Shown here: piece after piece, positions 1 through 7,291 of the stretch | Numbering within the stretch: the first letter of the stretch is position 1 | Layout of the letters: each line of letters opens with the position of its first letter | From: CABMKH01 sp040797625 | GTDB taxonomy: Bacteria; Bacillota; Clostridia; Tissierellales; Tissierellaceae | NCBI GenBank assembly: GCA_052067355.1 | Contig: JBQHQH010000033.1 | Span: 1 to 26,205 of the forward strand | Length of the DNA stretch: 26,205 bases | Direction of reading: 5' to 3' | Made by a program: the position numbers and the translations under genes | Notes under the pieces: model-generated | Told to the model about the DNA's origin: nothing | The model's input: the letters and a program-made list of their open reading frames with translations, nothing else | Databases searched by the model: none

Positions 1-99
1 GTGTTTCAGTTTTTTAGTATGTAACTATTATAATTAATGCGAGGATATTCTTTAATTTATTAATGGAAAAGTTATATTAATTAGTTTTCCAACAACAAC

Positions 100-155
100 T
101 TGACACTATCAAAACTTAGAGGAATATGGAATTTATAAAAGCATTATGGTATACT
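100..155 (+). promoter_or_regulatory. Probable promoter of the SAM riboswitch transcript
   Basis: An extended -10 element (TG at 147-148, TATACT at 150-155) lies about 25 bases upstream of the riboswitch. The best -35 at 17-bp spacing (TGGAAT, 127-132) is weak. A good TTGACA at 100-105 is too far upstream to pair with this -10, but could pair with a weak -10 near 123-128. A start near 162 would put the whole aptamer in the transcript. Confidence 0.5.
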
Positions 156-176
156 AATAGAGAACAAATTAACACC

Positions 177-268
177 AAAATATCAAGAGTTAGGGTAGAG
201 ATTTAGCTCTATGACCCTATACCAACCTGCATTATTTATGTAAGGTGGTTCAGCTAAAAGTTCGATAA
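177..268 (+). promoter_or_regulatory. SAM-I (S-box) riboswitch aptamer
   Basis: The order of conserved blocks matches the S-box family. TATCAAGAG at 181-189 is the P1 5' strand plus the start of the kink-turn. The P2 helix AGGGT (192-196) pairs with ACCCT (214-218), with an inner AGAG/GCTCT stem, followed by ATGACCC and a CAACC block. The P3 stem-loop lies around 222-248, and AGCTAAAAG then TTCGATA closes P1. S-boxes bind S-adenosylmethionine and usually switch off methionine or cysteine genes. Here GATAAG (264-269) can pair either with the 5' side of P1 or with CTTATC (299-304) of the downstream terminator, the classic terminator/antiterminator arrangement. Confidence 0.85.
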
Positions 269-294
269 GGAGGTGAAAACATAGTAATTTCAGG

Positions 295-330
295 TCTTCT
301 TATCTTATGATGAGAAGATTTTTTGTTTTA
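295..330 (+). terminator. Riboswitch-controlled intrinsic terminator
   Basis: TCTTCTTATC (295-304) pairs with GATGAGAAGA (309-318) as a 10-bp stem (one T-G wobble) with a TTAT loop. It is followed at once by TTTTTTGTTTTAT. The left arm contains CTTATC, complementary to GATAAG at the 3' edge of the aptamer, so SAM binding should favour termination before the next ORF. Confidence 0.85.
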
Positions 331-356
331 TAAATATTTTTTTAGGAGATGATTAT

Positions 357-686
357 GTGAATACTACTGGTTTTATTAGAGGCTATATGGTAAAGAATAT
401 GAAAGCTGAAGATTTTATTAAGATAGTTGTTTCAGATTTGAATAAGGAATTTGAAGAAGTCAAAGAAGGAGTAAAACTAGAGAATACTAATGATGAATTT
501 ATAATAACAATGGAAAAATATAGGATTACTGTGAGTAAGGAACTTATTGACAAACTTAAAAGTCCTTATGGGATAGATAAGTATATACTAGAAGAATTTG
601 AGAAACAAGGTTTTACTTTTGATAAGAATAGAAGTCAATATATCCAGTACTGTTTTGGAAATTATGTTGGGGTACAAATTTTTTAG
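357..686 (+). CDS. Hypothetical 109-residue protein under the SAM riboswitch
   Basis: I do not recognise this protein. It is a small, charged, soluble protein with no signal peptide, membrane segment or cysteine motif that suggests a function; the middle is rich in E and K and alternates predicted helix and strand. The GTG start has AGGAG at 344-348 eight bases upstream. An ATG at 355-357 overlaps it but is followed directly by TGA (ATGTGA), so it cannot encode this protein; an internal ATG at 387 is a second candidate start. It is the only ORF before the next transcription unit, so the riboswitch should control it. No known methionine-pathway enzyme has this size or sequence, so it may be an uncharacterised SAM-regulated gene or a leftover after the original target was displaced. 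Confidence 0.55.
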   Translation: MNTTGFIRGYMVKNMKAEDFIKIVVSDLNKEFEEVKEGVKLENTNDEFIITMEKYRITVSKELIDKLKSPYGIDKYILEEFEKQGFTFDKNRSQYIQYCFGNYVGVQIF

Positions 687-837
687 AAATTATAGTACTT
701 ATACTAGTGTAGTGAAAATCAAAATTTTAAAAATGGCAAGAGAAATAAGGTAACCTTTAAAAGTTAGATTTTTGGTTCAACTTTTGGAGATGGATTCATC
801 ATAAAGCCTTTTTTATGTGGATGAGTTAGGAAAGATA
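687..837. other. Intergenic stretch with a weak hairpin
   Basis: No coding signal is visible. A hairpin can form between CATCATAAA (about 796-804) and TTTATGTGGATG (about 812-823). It may end transcription from the upstream ORF, but there is no clear U tract after it. Confidence 0.3.
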
Positions 838-874
838 TGATATAATTAAAAACATAAAATAAGTATACATATAC
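838..874 (+). promoter_or_regulatory. Extended -10 promoter and candidate operator before the XRE/YobI cassette
   Basis: TG-A-TATAAT at 838-846 is a perfect extended -10. The inverted repeat GTATA-CA-TATAC at 863-874 lies just after the expected start site, where a Cro-like repressor would block transcription. The regulator encoded at 929 is the natural candidate to bind it; this is inference from position and symmetry. Confidence 0.5.
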
Positions 875-928
875 ATATTAAAAGTATGGATGTATTAATT
901 AAAATATAATATTAAGTGGAGGTTAATA

Positions 929-1135
929 ATGGGTTTTAGTTATAATAAGTTATGGAAATTGCTAATAGACAATGATATGAATAAGACAGACTTAAAAGAA
1001 GCAATATCGACCACACCTTCTACAATGTCTAGACTTAGCAAAAATGAGCATGTAAGCATGGATATTTTAGGAAGGATATGTGAGTATTTCAATTGTGATA
1101 TTGGTGATATTGTAGAGTATATTCATGAGGATTAG
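929..1135 (+). CDS. Small XRE/Cro-type HTH regulator
   Basis: This 68-residue protein is essentially a single helix-turn-helix domain of the short Cro/C1 type: residues about 8-60, with LKEAISTTPSTMSRLSKNE as helices 2-3 and ILGRICEYFNCDIGDIVEY as the typical tail. It should bind DNA as a dimer and regulate its own operon. GGAGG lies seven bases before the ATG. It sits 71 bases upstream of the large YobI-like gene in the same direction, so the two probably form a regulator/effector pair, like the cro-like controllers next to many defence and toxin genes. The GTATA-CA-TATAC repeat upstream is a plausible operator. Confidence 0.85.
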   Translation: MGFSYNKLWKLLIDNDMNKTDLKEAISTTPSTMSRLSKNEHVSMDILGRICEYFNCDIGDIVEYIHED

Positions 1136-1206
1136 GATAATGACATATAGGGAATTTCTTATTTGAACATATAATTTCAGGGTTTATTTATAGGGGGGCA
1201 AATATA

Positions 1207-4200
1207 TTGGGAAATAAATTTAAATTTCAGAAACTAACACCCATAGATGACGCAGATATTGAGGTTTATGAGGAAGCACTTGATTTTATTTTTGATAATG
1301 AAGACATTAAAAATATTGCTATCTCAGGCCCATATGGAGCAGGCAAAAGTAGTATCTTAGAAACATATAAGAAAAATAACGATAATGAAAAGTTTATTCA
1401 TATTTCCCTAGCTCATTTTGAAAACCCAGATAATGAAAAAGAGAGGGAATTAGATATAAAAGAGTCTATATTGGAAGGGAAAATATTAAATCAATTAATA
1501 CATCAAATTCCCTCAGAAAATATTCCACAAACCAATTTTAAGGTAAAGAAAAAAACTAATTGGTGGGCTCCCATCATACTCACCATTGAGTCAATGATTT
1601 TAGTTATTTCCCTTGCTTATATTATCTTTTTTTCTGCATGGTCTGGTTATGTAGAGACACTATCGGACTCTTGGCTAAAATTGGCCCTAAACCTTACTAC
1701 TACACCATATTCCATTTTAATAGTTGGATTGGTTGGTTGCATAATTTTTGGTATTTTCCTTTTTCAGTTAATTAAAGCCCAAAAAAACAACAAATTATTT
1801 AAAAGAGTTAAGGTAAATGATTATGAAATAGAAATTTTTGAAAAAAGTGAGGAATCTTATTTTGATAAGTATTTGAATGAAGTTCTTTATTTATTTGAAA
1901 ACTCAAATGCTGATGCAGTTGTTTTTGAGGATATGGATAGATTCAACGCAAATAGGATTTTTGAACGTCTTCATGAGATAAATACCTTAGCTAATATTCA
2001 GTTGAATAAAGAAAATAAGCCACCTTTACGTTTCTTTTATTTACTTAGAGACGATATTTTTATATCAAAAGATCGAACAAAATTTTTTGATTATATTCTA
2101 CCTGCAGTTCCAATCGTTGATAGTTCAAACTCATATGACCAATTTATATCACACTTTGAGGTTGGAAATATTAAGGAGCTTTTTAATAAAAGATTTTTAC
2201 GGGGCTTATCAAACTATATAGATGATATGCGTATTTTAAAAAATATATATAATGAATTTATTATATATTATAATCGGCTTAATGTAACAGAACTTAATGC
2301 AAATAAAATGCTTGCAATTATTACTTATAAAAATATATTTCCAAGAGATTTTAGCGATCTACAGCTTAATAGGGGTATGGTCTTTAATCTTTTTGATAAT
2401 AAACAAAGTTTTATTGAAATAGAAAAAGAACGAATTAGGGAACAAATTGAATTCAAGAAAAATGAAATAGAATCATCTACAAAGGAACATCTTTTATCTA
2501 TTTCTGAATTGGATTTGGTGTTTACGGATAGAACATATAGAGACTATTATAATAGATTAACCGAGGAATCTAAACAAAAGTATAATAAAAGAAAAAAAAT
2601 TATAGAAAATAAAATAAATGGAAATATTTCTAATTTAGAAATTGAAATAGTAGAATTAAACAATGAATTGGTCAAGATTGATAATAAATCCTTGAAAGAA
2701 ATTATTACACGAGATAATATTGATGAAATTTTTAAAATAACCTATACCAATGAGATTGGTATAATAACAGAATTTAATGAGATAAAAGGTAGTGAATATT
2801 TTCCTTTATTAAAATATCTTATTAGAAATGGTTACATAGATGAAACATATGAGGACTATATGACCTATTTCTACGAATATAGCCTGAGCCGAACAGATAA
2901 AATATTTTTAAGAAGTATTACAGATCAAAAGGCAAAGGATTATTGGTACAAGCTACAAAATCCAGAATTAGTAATTGAACAACTACATATTTTAGATTTT
3001 GATCAGGTTGAAGCTTTGAATTTTGACTTACTTGAATACTTGATAAAAACTACCCAACATGATGAATTTACGATAAGGCTATTTAAACAACTTAAAAATA
3101 CACAAAATCATGAATTTACAGTCGCCTTTTTTGAGACTAGTAGAAAAATTCCTCAATATGTAAAAAAACTTAATACTTATTGGCCAGAATTTTTTTATGA
3201 GGCAATTAAAAAATCTAGCATGACAGAAACTCAAATTAGGAAATATTCCATTTTAACATTACTTTATTCAAACGATGATAATATGAAATTAGTAAATATA
3301 GAAAATTGTCTTACTGAGTACATTTCAGCTAGTGATGATTATTTAAATATAGAAGATTCTGAAATTAAAACTATTATAAATGCATTTATTTTGTTGGACG
3401 TATCATTTGAGGGCATAGATATTGAAAAATCTAATAATGAACTATTTAAAGAAGTTTATAAGCATTCACTATATGTGATAAATTATAATAATATATCACT
3501 GATGCTAAGGGAATTTTATATGATTGATTCTAGAGATGATATAAGGCATCGTAATTATTCATTGATCACTTCATCATCAAATACTCCTTTAGCCAATTAT
3601 GTTAATGAGCAAATTGAAGACTATATGGAGATAATGCTAGCAAACTGTGATGGGCAGATTTGTGATGATGAAGAAGTAGTGATACAAGTATTAAACAATG
3701 AGGATATTTCAGAAGATAAAAAACATCAATATATCAGCTATTTAAAAACTATAGTATCTTCTATAAGAGATATTACAGATAGGAAACTATGGACTCCCCT
3801 ATTAGAAAATAAATTAGTTCTATATTCTGAAGAAAATATAGTAGACTATCTAGGGAATGATACATCCATTAATAGCGTGCTATGTACATTTATTAATAAT
3901 GATGACTCAACCCTTAATTTTTCATCACTACAAGATAAGAAAGGTGATCAAAAATATAGACAAGTTTTTGAAGCAATATTGACCTGTAATGAATTATCAA
4001 ATAAAAAATATAAAGAACTACTTAAATCATTTAGCTTAGAATATGATAAATTTAATTTTACAGAAATTCCAAATGAGAAAATTGATATACTTGTGGGTTT
4101 ATCTATAATATCCATGACAACGGAAAACTTGCTGTTTATGAGATCAAATTATATAGATAATACTTTCAATTTTATAAATAAAAATGTAATGAAATATACA

Positions 4201-4827
4201 GAAGTTATAACAAATGAAATTTTTAACTATGATGAAGCATTAGAGGTTATATCTTGGGATATTAATGATGAATTTAAAATTGAAATTTTGGGATATACCA
4301 AGGAACCTATATCAATAATTGATCAAAATTATTCAGTACCTGTTAAAAAATATATTTTAGAAAACAATCTTGAACCTAAAGATCCTTTTAAATTATTTGA
4401 TATATATGAACAACAAGAAAACGAAATGCAGGGGGCTATTCTTGAACTTGCCATTAATAAGATAAATAATATAATTAATGAAGTAGAAATAGCATCTACA
4501 TTATTAATTAAAGATCTATTAGAAACAGTGCATTTGGGAAATAGAGATAAATTTGAACTCTTCTTAGCTTCATTTTCTATATGGGATCAGACTGAGCTAG
4601 AATACTTTTTAAACATGTTTGAGCTTGAAAAGTTTTGTCATATTTTTGATAGAGATAGGAGACCGAGATTTGAAATCAACTCTGATAATGAAAGGTTGTT
4701 GGAAAAATTCAAGGAAAGTCGTTTAATTAAGGACTATACAGAGGATGTTAAGGGAAAGACCTATGGCATAACAAGATATCCTCAAATTAAAAGACCTAAA
4801 AAAGTTCTTCCAGATCATTTGCTATAA
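1207..4827 (+). CDS. YobI-like membrane P-loop NTPase
   Basis: This 1206-residue protein matches the Bacillus subtilis YobI type (about 1,200 residues) in size and architecture. An N-terminal P-loop NTPase has Walker A GPYGAGKSS (residues 41-49) and Walker B VVFEDMD near residue 240. The domain is interrupted by two hydrophobic helices, about residues 120-142 and 166-190, which should anchor it in the cytoplasmic membrane as in KAP-type NTPases. A charged coiled-coil-like stretch follows (about 395-490), then a long helical C-terminal region of about 700 residues with no motif I recognise, probably a sensor or scaffold. The TTG start is chosen because AGGGGGG lies at 1192-1198 and the protein begins directly at the conserved N-terminal region. 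It is a good candidate for an anti-phage effector; that role is inferred from context, not shown by the sequence. Confidence 0.8.
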   Translation: MGNKFKFQKLTPIDDADIEVYEEALDFIFDNEDIKNIAISGPYGAGKSSILETYKKNNDNEKFIHISLAHFENPDNEKERELDIKESILEGKILNQLIHQIPSENIPQTNFKVKKKTNWWAPIILTIESMILVISLAYIIFFSAWSGYVETLSDSWLKLALNLTTTPYSILIVGLVGCIIFGIFLFQLIKAQKNNKLFKRVKVNDYEIEIFEKSEESYFDKYLNEVLYLFENSNADAVVFEDMDRFNANRIFERLHEINTLANIQLNKENKPPLRFFYLLRDDIFISKDRTKFFDYILPAVPIVDSSNSYDQFISHFEVGNIKELFNKRFLRGLSNYIDDMRILKNIYNEFIIYYNRLNVTELNANKMLAIITYKNIFPRDFSDLQLNRGMVFNLFDNKQSFIEIEKERIREQIEFKKNEIESSTKEHLLSISELDLVFTDRTYRDYYNRLTEESKQKYNKRKKIIENKINGNISNLEIEIVELNNELVKIDNKSLKEIITRDNIDEIFKITYTNEIGIITEFNEIKGSEYFPLLKYLIRNGYIDETYEDYMTYFYEYSLSRTDKIFLRSITDQKAKDYWYKLQNPELVIEQLHILDFDQVEALNFDLLEYLIKTTQHDEFTIRLFKQLKNTQNHEFTVAFFETSRKIPQYVKKLNTYWPEFFYEAIKKSSMTETQIRKYSILTLLYSNDDNMKLVNIENCLTEYISASDDYLNIEDSEIKTIINAFILLDVSFEGIDIEKSNNELFKEVYKHSLYVINYNNISLMLREFYMIDSRDDIRHRNYSLITSSSNTPLANYVNEQIEDYMEIMLANCDGQICDDEEVVIQVLNNEDISEDKKHQYISYLKTIVSSIRDITDRKLWTPLLENKLVLYSEENIVDYLGNDTSINSVLCTFINNDDSTLNFSSLQDKKGDQKYRQVFEAILTCNELSNKKYKELLKSFSLEYDKFNFTEIPNEKIDILVGLSIISMTTENLLFMRSNYIDNTFNFINKNVMKYTEVITNEIFNYDEALEVISWDINDEFKIEILGYTKEPISIIDQNYSVPVKKYILENNLEPKDPFKLFDIYEQQENEMQGAILELAINKINNIINEVEIASTLLIKDLLETVHLGNRDKFELFLASFSIWDQTELEYFLNMFELEKFCHIFDRDRRPRFEINSDNERLLEKFKESRLIKDYTEDVKGKTYGITRYPQIKRPKKVLPDHLL

Positions 4828-5045
4828 TAGATAAACAAGATTCATTGAATACTGACTATATAAATAAAGTGGAAGAGTTTGAGAGAGTATTTCTTAAAGA
4901 TGACAAAGAGCCTAGATTTTTTTAATATAAAACCTTCAATATTACATTTGATTTAAAGTCAATAGCTAAGGACATTAATGCAGTACCAAAGGAATATGAA
5001 AGATTTTGGCTTGGAGAAGAGGAGTTTAGTTTTATAGGTATATAA
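4828..5045 (+). pseudogene. C-terminal remnant of an unidentified gene
   Basis: One frame stays protein-like from the end of the YobI gene to the TAA at 5043-5045, interrupted only by TAA at 4923-4925 within a T run. It reads as IIDKQDSLNTDYINKVEEF, continues to RFF-stop-YKTFNITFDLKS, and ends in ERFWLGEEEFSFIGI. Amphipathic, codon-consistent sequence on both sides of the stop suggests a decayed gene end whose 5' part is missing. I do not recognise the family. It may have belonged to a gene once located downstream of, or replaced by, the YobI cassette. Confidence 0.45.
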
Positions 5046-5079
5046 TTATTTTTGTGGCGGGAATTAGAAATGCTACAAG

Positions 5080-5317
5080 GATTAATTTCAGATCCTTTCC
5101 ATTGCATATAAGTCTTCAAATTGGATTTTAAAAAATTCATTTGGGAGACTTTTTCTTTTTGTTTTTGATAACCTTGGTAAGCTTTTTTTTGAGTGTATTT
5201 GTTTTTTAGCTCCTTTTTCAAAACAGGAATATAAACCCAATAGATCCTCAGAAATTGAATCTCCTAATGCTTTTTTAGAGGCTTCAAAAAGGATTAATTC
5301 ATCGGTATGAGCTTTAT
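5080..5317 (-). pseudogene. Relaxase C-terminal remnant, left copy
   Basis: On the minus strand this reads KAHTDELILFEASKKALGD, then, after a frameshift, KKAYQGYQKQKEKVSQMNFL, the C-terminal helical region of Firmicutes mobilisation relaxases (element-encoded MobA/MobL type). The frame is broken by an indel near 5235 and the natural stop codon region is altered. It is about 85% identical by eye to 20835-21074 in the same orientation. The sequence diverges abruptly at 5317/5318, the likely breakpoint. Confidence 0.75.
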
Positions 5318-5378
5318 GATAGCTGTAAAGTTTCTATTTAAGAGATTCTCACTTTTTTCATATAGTTTGCATTACCAA

Positions 5379-5903
5379 GGGGACAGGAACCTTAGCTTTT
5401 TTAAATTAGGATTATTGCAAATACATTAGTACACAACAAAAGGTAGCAAAATTATATACTATAGCATACGAAATATCATTTAATAATAATCAGAGGTATC
5501 AAATTACTAGATAGGAATGACTATTATGCCAAGAAAAGCTAGAAGGAAAAGTAAAATTGGAATCTATCATGTTATGTCAAGGGGAATAAATAGGTAGTCA
5601 ATATTTGAAAGTAAGAATAATAAAAGCGAATTTATTTCTATAATAAGTGAGTATAGAAAATTAGAAAAGTTTAGGAGTTTTAGGTATTGTCTGATGGATA
5701 ATCATGCACATTTATTAATTTAGGAAAGAGAAGACGATATATCTACAGTAGTAAAAAGAATAAGTTTTTGCTACATATATTGGTATAATAAAAAATATTA
5801 AAGAGTTAAAAAGTATTAAAGGTGTATCTATTAGACAATTAACAAGAATAACTGGTTTATCTAGAAAAATAATCATAAAAGCATAAGAGCCAGGGTTCCT
5901 GTC
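5379..5903 (+). mobile_element. Decayed Y1-transposase (REP/IS200-like) element
   Basis: A transposase relic is bounded by inverted copies of one motif: GACAGGAACC at 5382-5391 (within GGGGACAGGAACCTT) and GGTTCCTGTC at 5894-5903. This arrangement is familiar for stand-alone REP-associated Y1 transposases of clostridia. About 135 bases of AT-rich leader separate the left end from the transposase start. Confidence 0.6.
5526..5886 (+). pseudogene. Broken Y1 (REP-associated/IS200-like) transposase
   Basis: From the ATG at 5526 the frame reads MPRKARRKSKIGIYHVMSRG, with stops at the equivalent of residue 24 and further on. The HUH-type core CLMDNHAHLLI is visible near 5690-5725; the family motif is usually DNHVHLL. 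After NKKY the middle of the gene is missing, and the sequence resumes as the family's C-terminal tail, SIKGVSIRQLTRITGLSRK, ending at TAA 5884-5886. Intact members are about 200-330 residues long, so this copy has several nonsense mutations plus an internal deletion and cannot be active. Confidence 0.75.
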
Positions 5904-5911
5904 TGATATGC

Positions 5912-6045
5912 TCCCCTTAAGGTAGACAGATTAAGAAATAAGAATTTTATACTAAAAGGAGAGTATTTTTATGTCTGAAAGAACGTAAATAGGTAGACAA
6001 CTTATTATAAAAAGAATTTTCGAGAATTAAGACAAATAATAATAT
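5912..6045 (+). mobile_element. Possible IS3-family left-end remnant
   Basis: CCCCTTAAGGTAGACAG is followed by a leader, the Shine-Dalgarno AAGGAGAG and ATG at about 5971. The reading MSERT-stop-IGRQLIIK then shifts frame to KNFRELRQII, reminiscent of the start of an IS3-type OrfA (KEFREQVVK). Only the first 20-25 codons remain. The assignment rests on short pattern recall and is tentative. Confidence 0.35.
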
Positions 6046-6057
6046 AACTGATATAAT
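6029..6057 (+). promoter_or_regulatory. Probable promoter of the BREX operon
   Basis: TATAAT at 6052-6057 is preceded at exactly 17 bp by AAGACA (6029-6034, four of six consensus bases). The start site would be near 6064, 35 bases before the brxA ATG. AAGGAG at 6081-6086 serves as the ribosome binding site, with a rather long 12-base spacing. The -35 lies within the IS3-like remnant. Confidence 0.55.
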
Positions 6058-6098
6058 AATGAATAAAGTGGCCCATTTAAAAGGAGTGGTGGTAAATT

Positions 6099-6695
6099 AT
6101 GTTACAATATACTTCAATATTGAAGTCTAGACCATATTTGTATTTAGAATTAAAAAAGGCTATAGAGTTGATAATTCAGGGATTTTCGATATATGATATA
6201 AAAAACAAAGCAATAGAAGAAAATATATTTGCTGTTAACACAGAAGCTAGAAAAAGAGAAATTGCTTCAACAGTGATTAATAGAATTAAAGTACTAGATG
6301 ATTTTATAATGGATAAAATTGTAAATGGTAACTTACAGACTAGTAAGCAGTTAGCTCTATATAGTATCCTTAAAACAGACAGACTATTTTTTGAATTTAT
6401 GACAGAGGTTTATAAGGAGAAGATTTTTCTAAATGAAATGAATCTAACTGATAAGAATTTCAATATATTTTTTAGAAGAAAAGCAGAACAGAGTGAAAAG
6501 ATTGCATCATGGAAAGATTATACATTTTATAAATTGGGTCAGGTATACAAAAGGATATTAACAGAAGCAGGATTTATTAGAAACAACAAAAAAGAAATTA
6601 AGATCCTTCCCCAAATTATAGAAGAAGAGGTTATAGAACATCTAAAGAATATAGGGGATGTATCTTATTTAGAAGCGATGTTAGGAGAGATATAA
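6099..6695 (+). CDS. brxA: BREX protein BrxA (DUF1819)
   Basis: At 198 residues this is the usual size for BrxA, the first gene of type 1 BREX operons. The sequence fits the DUF1819/BrxA family: an N-terminal YTSILKSRPYLYLELKKAIE helix, the segment with NTEARKREIASTVINRIKVL, a central LLFFEFM-like core (DRLFFEFMTEVYKEKI) and the C-terminal FIRNNKKEIKILPQIIEEEV. Family knowledge describes BrxA as a small helical DNA-binding protein; its exact role in defence is unsettled and it is not strictly needed for methylation in studied systems. Its TAA is followed without a gap by the brxB ATG, so the two should be translationally coupled. Confidence 0.9.
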   Translation: MLQYTSILKSRPYLYLELKKAIELIIQGFSIYDIKNKAIEENIFAVNTEARKREIASTVINRIKVLDDFIMDKIVNGNLQTSKQLALYSILKTDRLFFEFMTEVYKEKIFLNEMNLTDKNFNIFFRRKAEQSEKIASWKDYTFYKLGQVYKRILTEAGFIRNNKKEIKILPQIIEEEVIEHLKNIGDVSYLEAMLGEI

Positions 6696-7274
6696 ATGGA
6701 TATTTATAAGAGATTAGATAAAATTCTTCCAAGATTACAAGAAAAGAGTTTCAGGGAAAATAAAGGCTTAGGAAATGAAATAGGATTTTATATTTTTGAT
6801 TATGATCCATCAGAAGAATTTATTGTAAGAGACCATATTAAATTCTTAAAAAATAAAATAAATACCGGAGACACAGGATTATATATTAAAGAATTTGACT
6901 TATATGAAATTATGCTAGAAATATTAGAAAGCAAAAACTATTTGGCTAAAACTTTTGAAATGGAAGAAAAACGAGGGACAGAATATAGTATCAATGCAAT
7001 AAAAAAGACTCTCAGGCTTACCCAAAACAATGATTTAATTGTAGAATACATTAGAAGTAGAATAGAAAAAAATAATATTGTGTTTATAACAGGAGTAGGA
7101 AAAGTATGGCCAATTATTCGCTCTCATACAGTATTAAATACTTTACATGCAGTAGTAGAAGATATACCATTGATTATGTTTTTCCCAGGAGTATATGATG
7201 GTCTTGAGTTAAAATTATTTGATGAAATAAAGGATGATAATTACTATAGAGCGTTTAAACTAATTGAAAGATAA
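6696..7274 (+). CDS. brxB: BREX protein BrxB (DUF1788)
   Basis: This 192-residue protein is of the DUF1788 family. It begins with the typical IYKRLDKILPRLQEKSFREN and has the family hallmarks GNEIGFYIFDYDPSEEFIVR, NIVFITGVGKVWPIIRSHT and the C-terminal IPLIMFFPGVYDGLELKLF. The fold resembles a nucleotide-binding-like alpha/beta core, but no Walker motif is present. BrxB is required for BREX methylation and defence in experimentally studied systems and is thought to work with PglZ or BrxC in the core complex. The ATG abuts the brxA stop. brxC follows 17 bases later with its own strong AGAGGAGG site. Confidence 0.9.
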   Translation: MDIYKRLDKILPRLQEKSFRENKGLGNEIGFYIFDYDPSEEFIVRDHIKFLKNKINTGDTGLYIKEFDLYEIMLEILESKNYLAKTFEMEEKRGTEYSINAIKKTLRLTQNNDLIVEYIRSRIEKNNIVFITGVGKVWPIIRSHTVLNTLHAVVEDIPLIMFFPGVYDGLELKLFDEIKDDNYYRAFKLIER

Positions 7275-7291
7275 AGAGGAGGAGCTTAAAT

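Noticed and set aside
4922..5221. Minus-strand ORF of 99 codons
   Set aside because: It covers the relaxase C-terminal remnant only in part and then runs on through unrelated sequence past the lost stop codon; described as a pseudogene instead.
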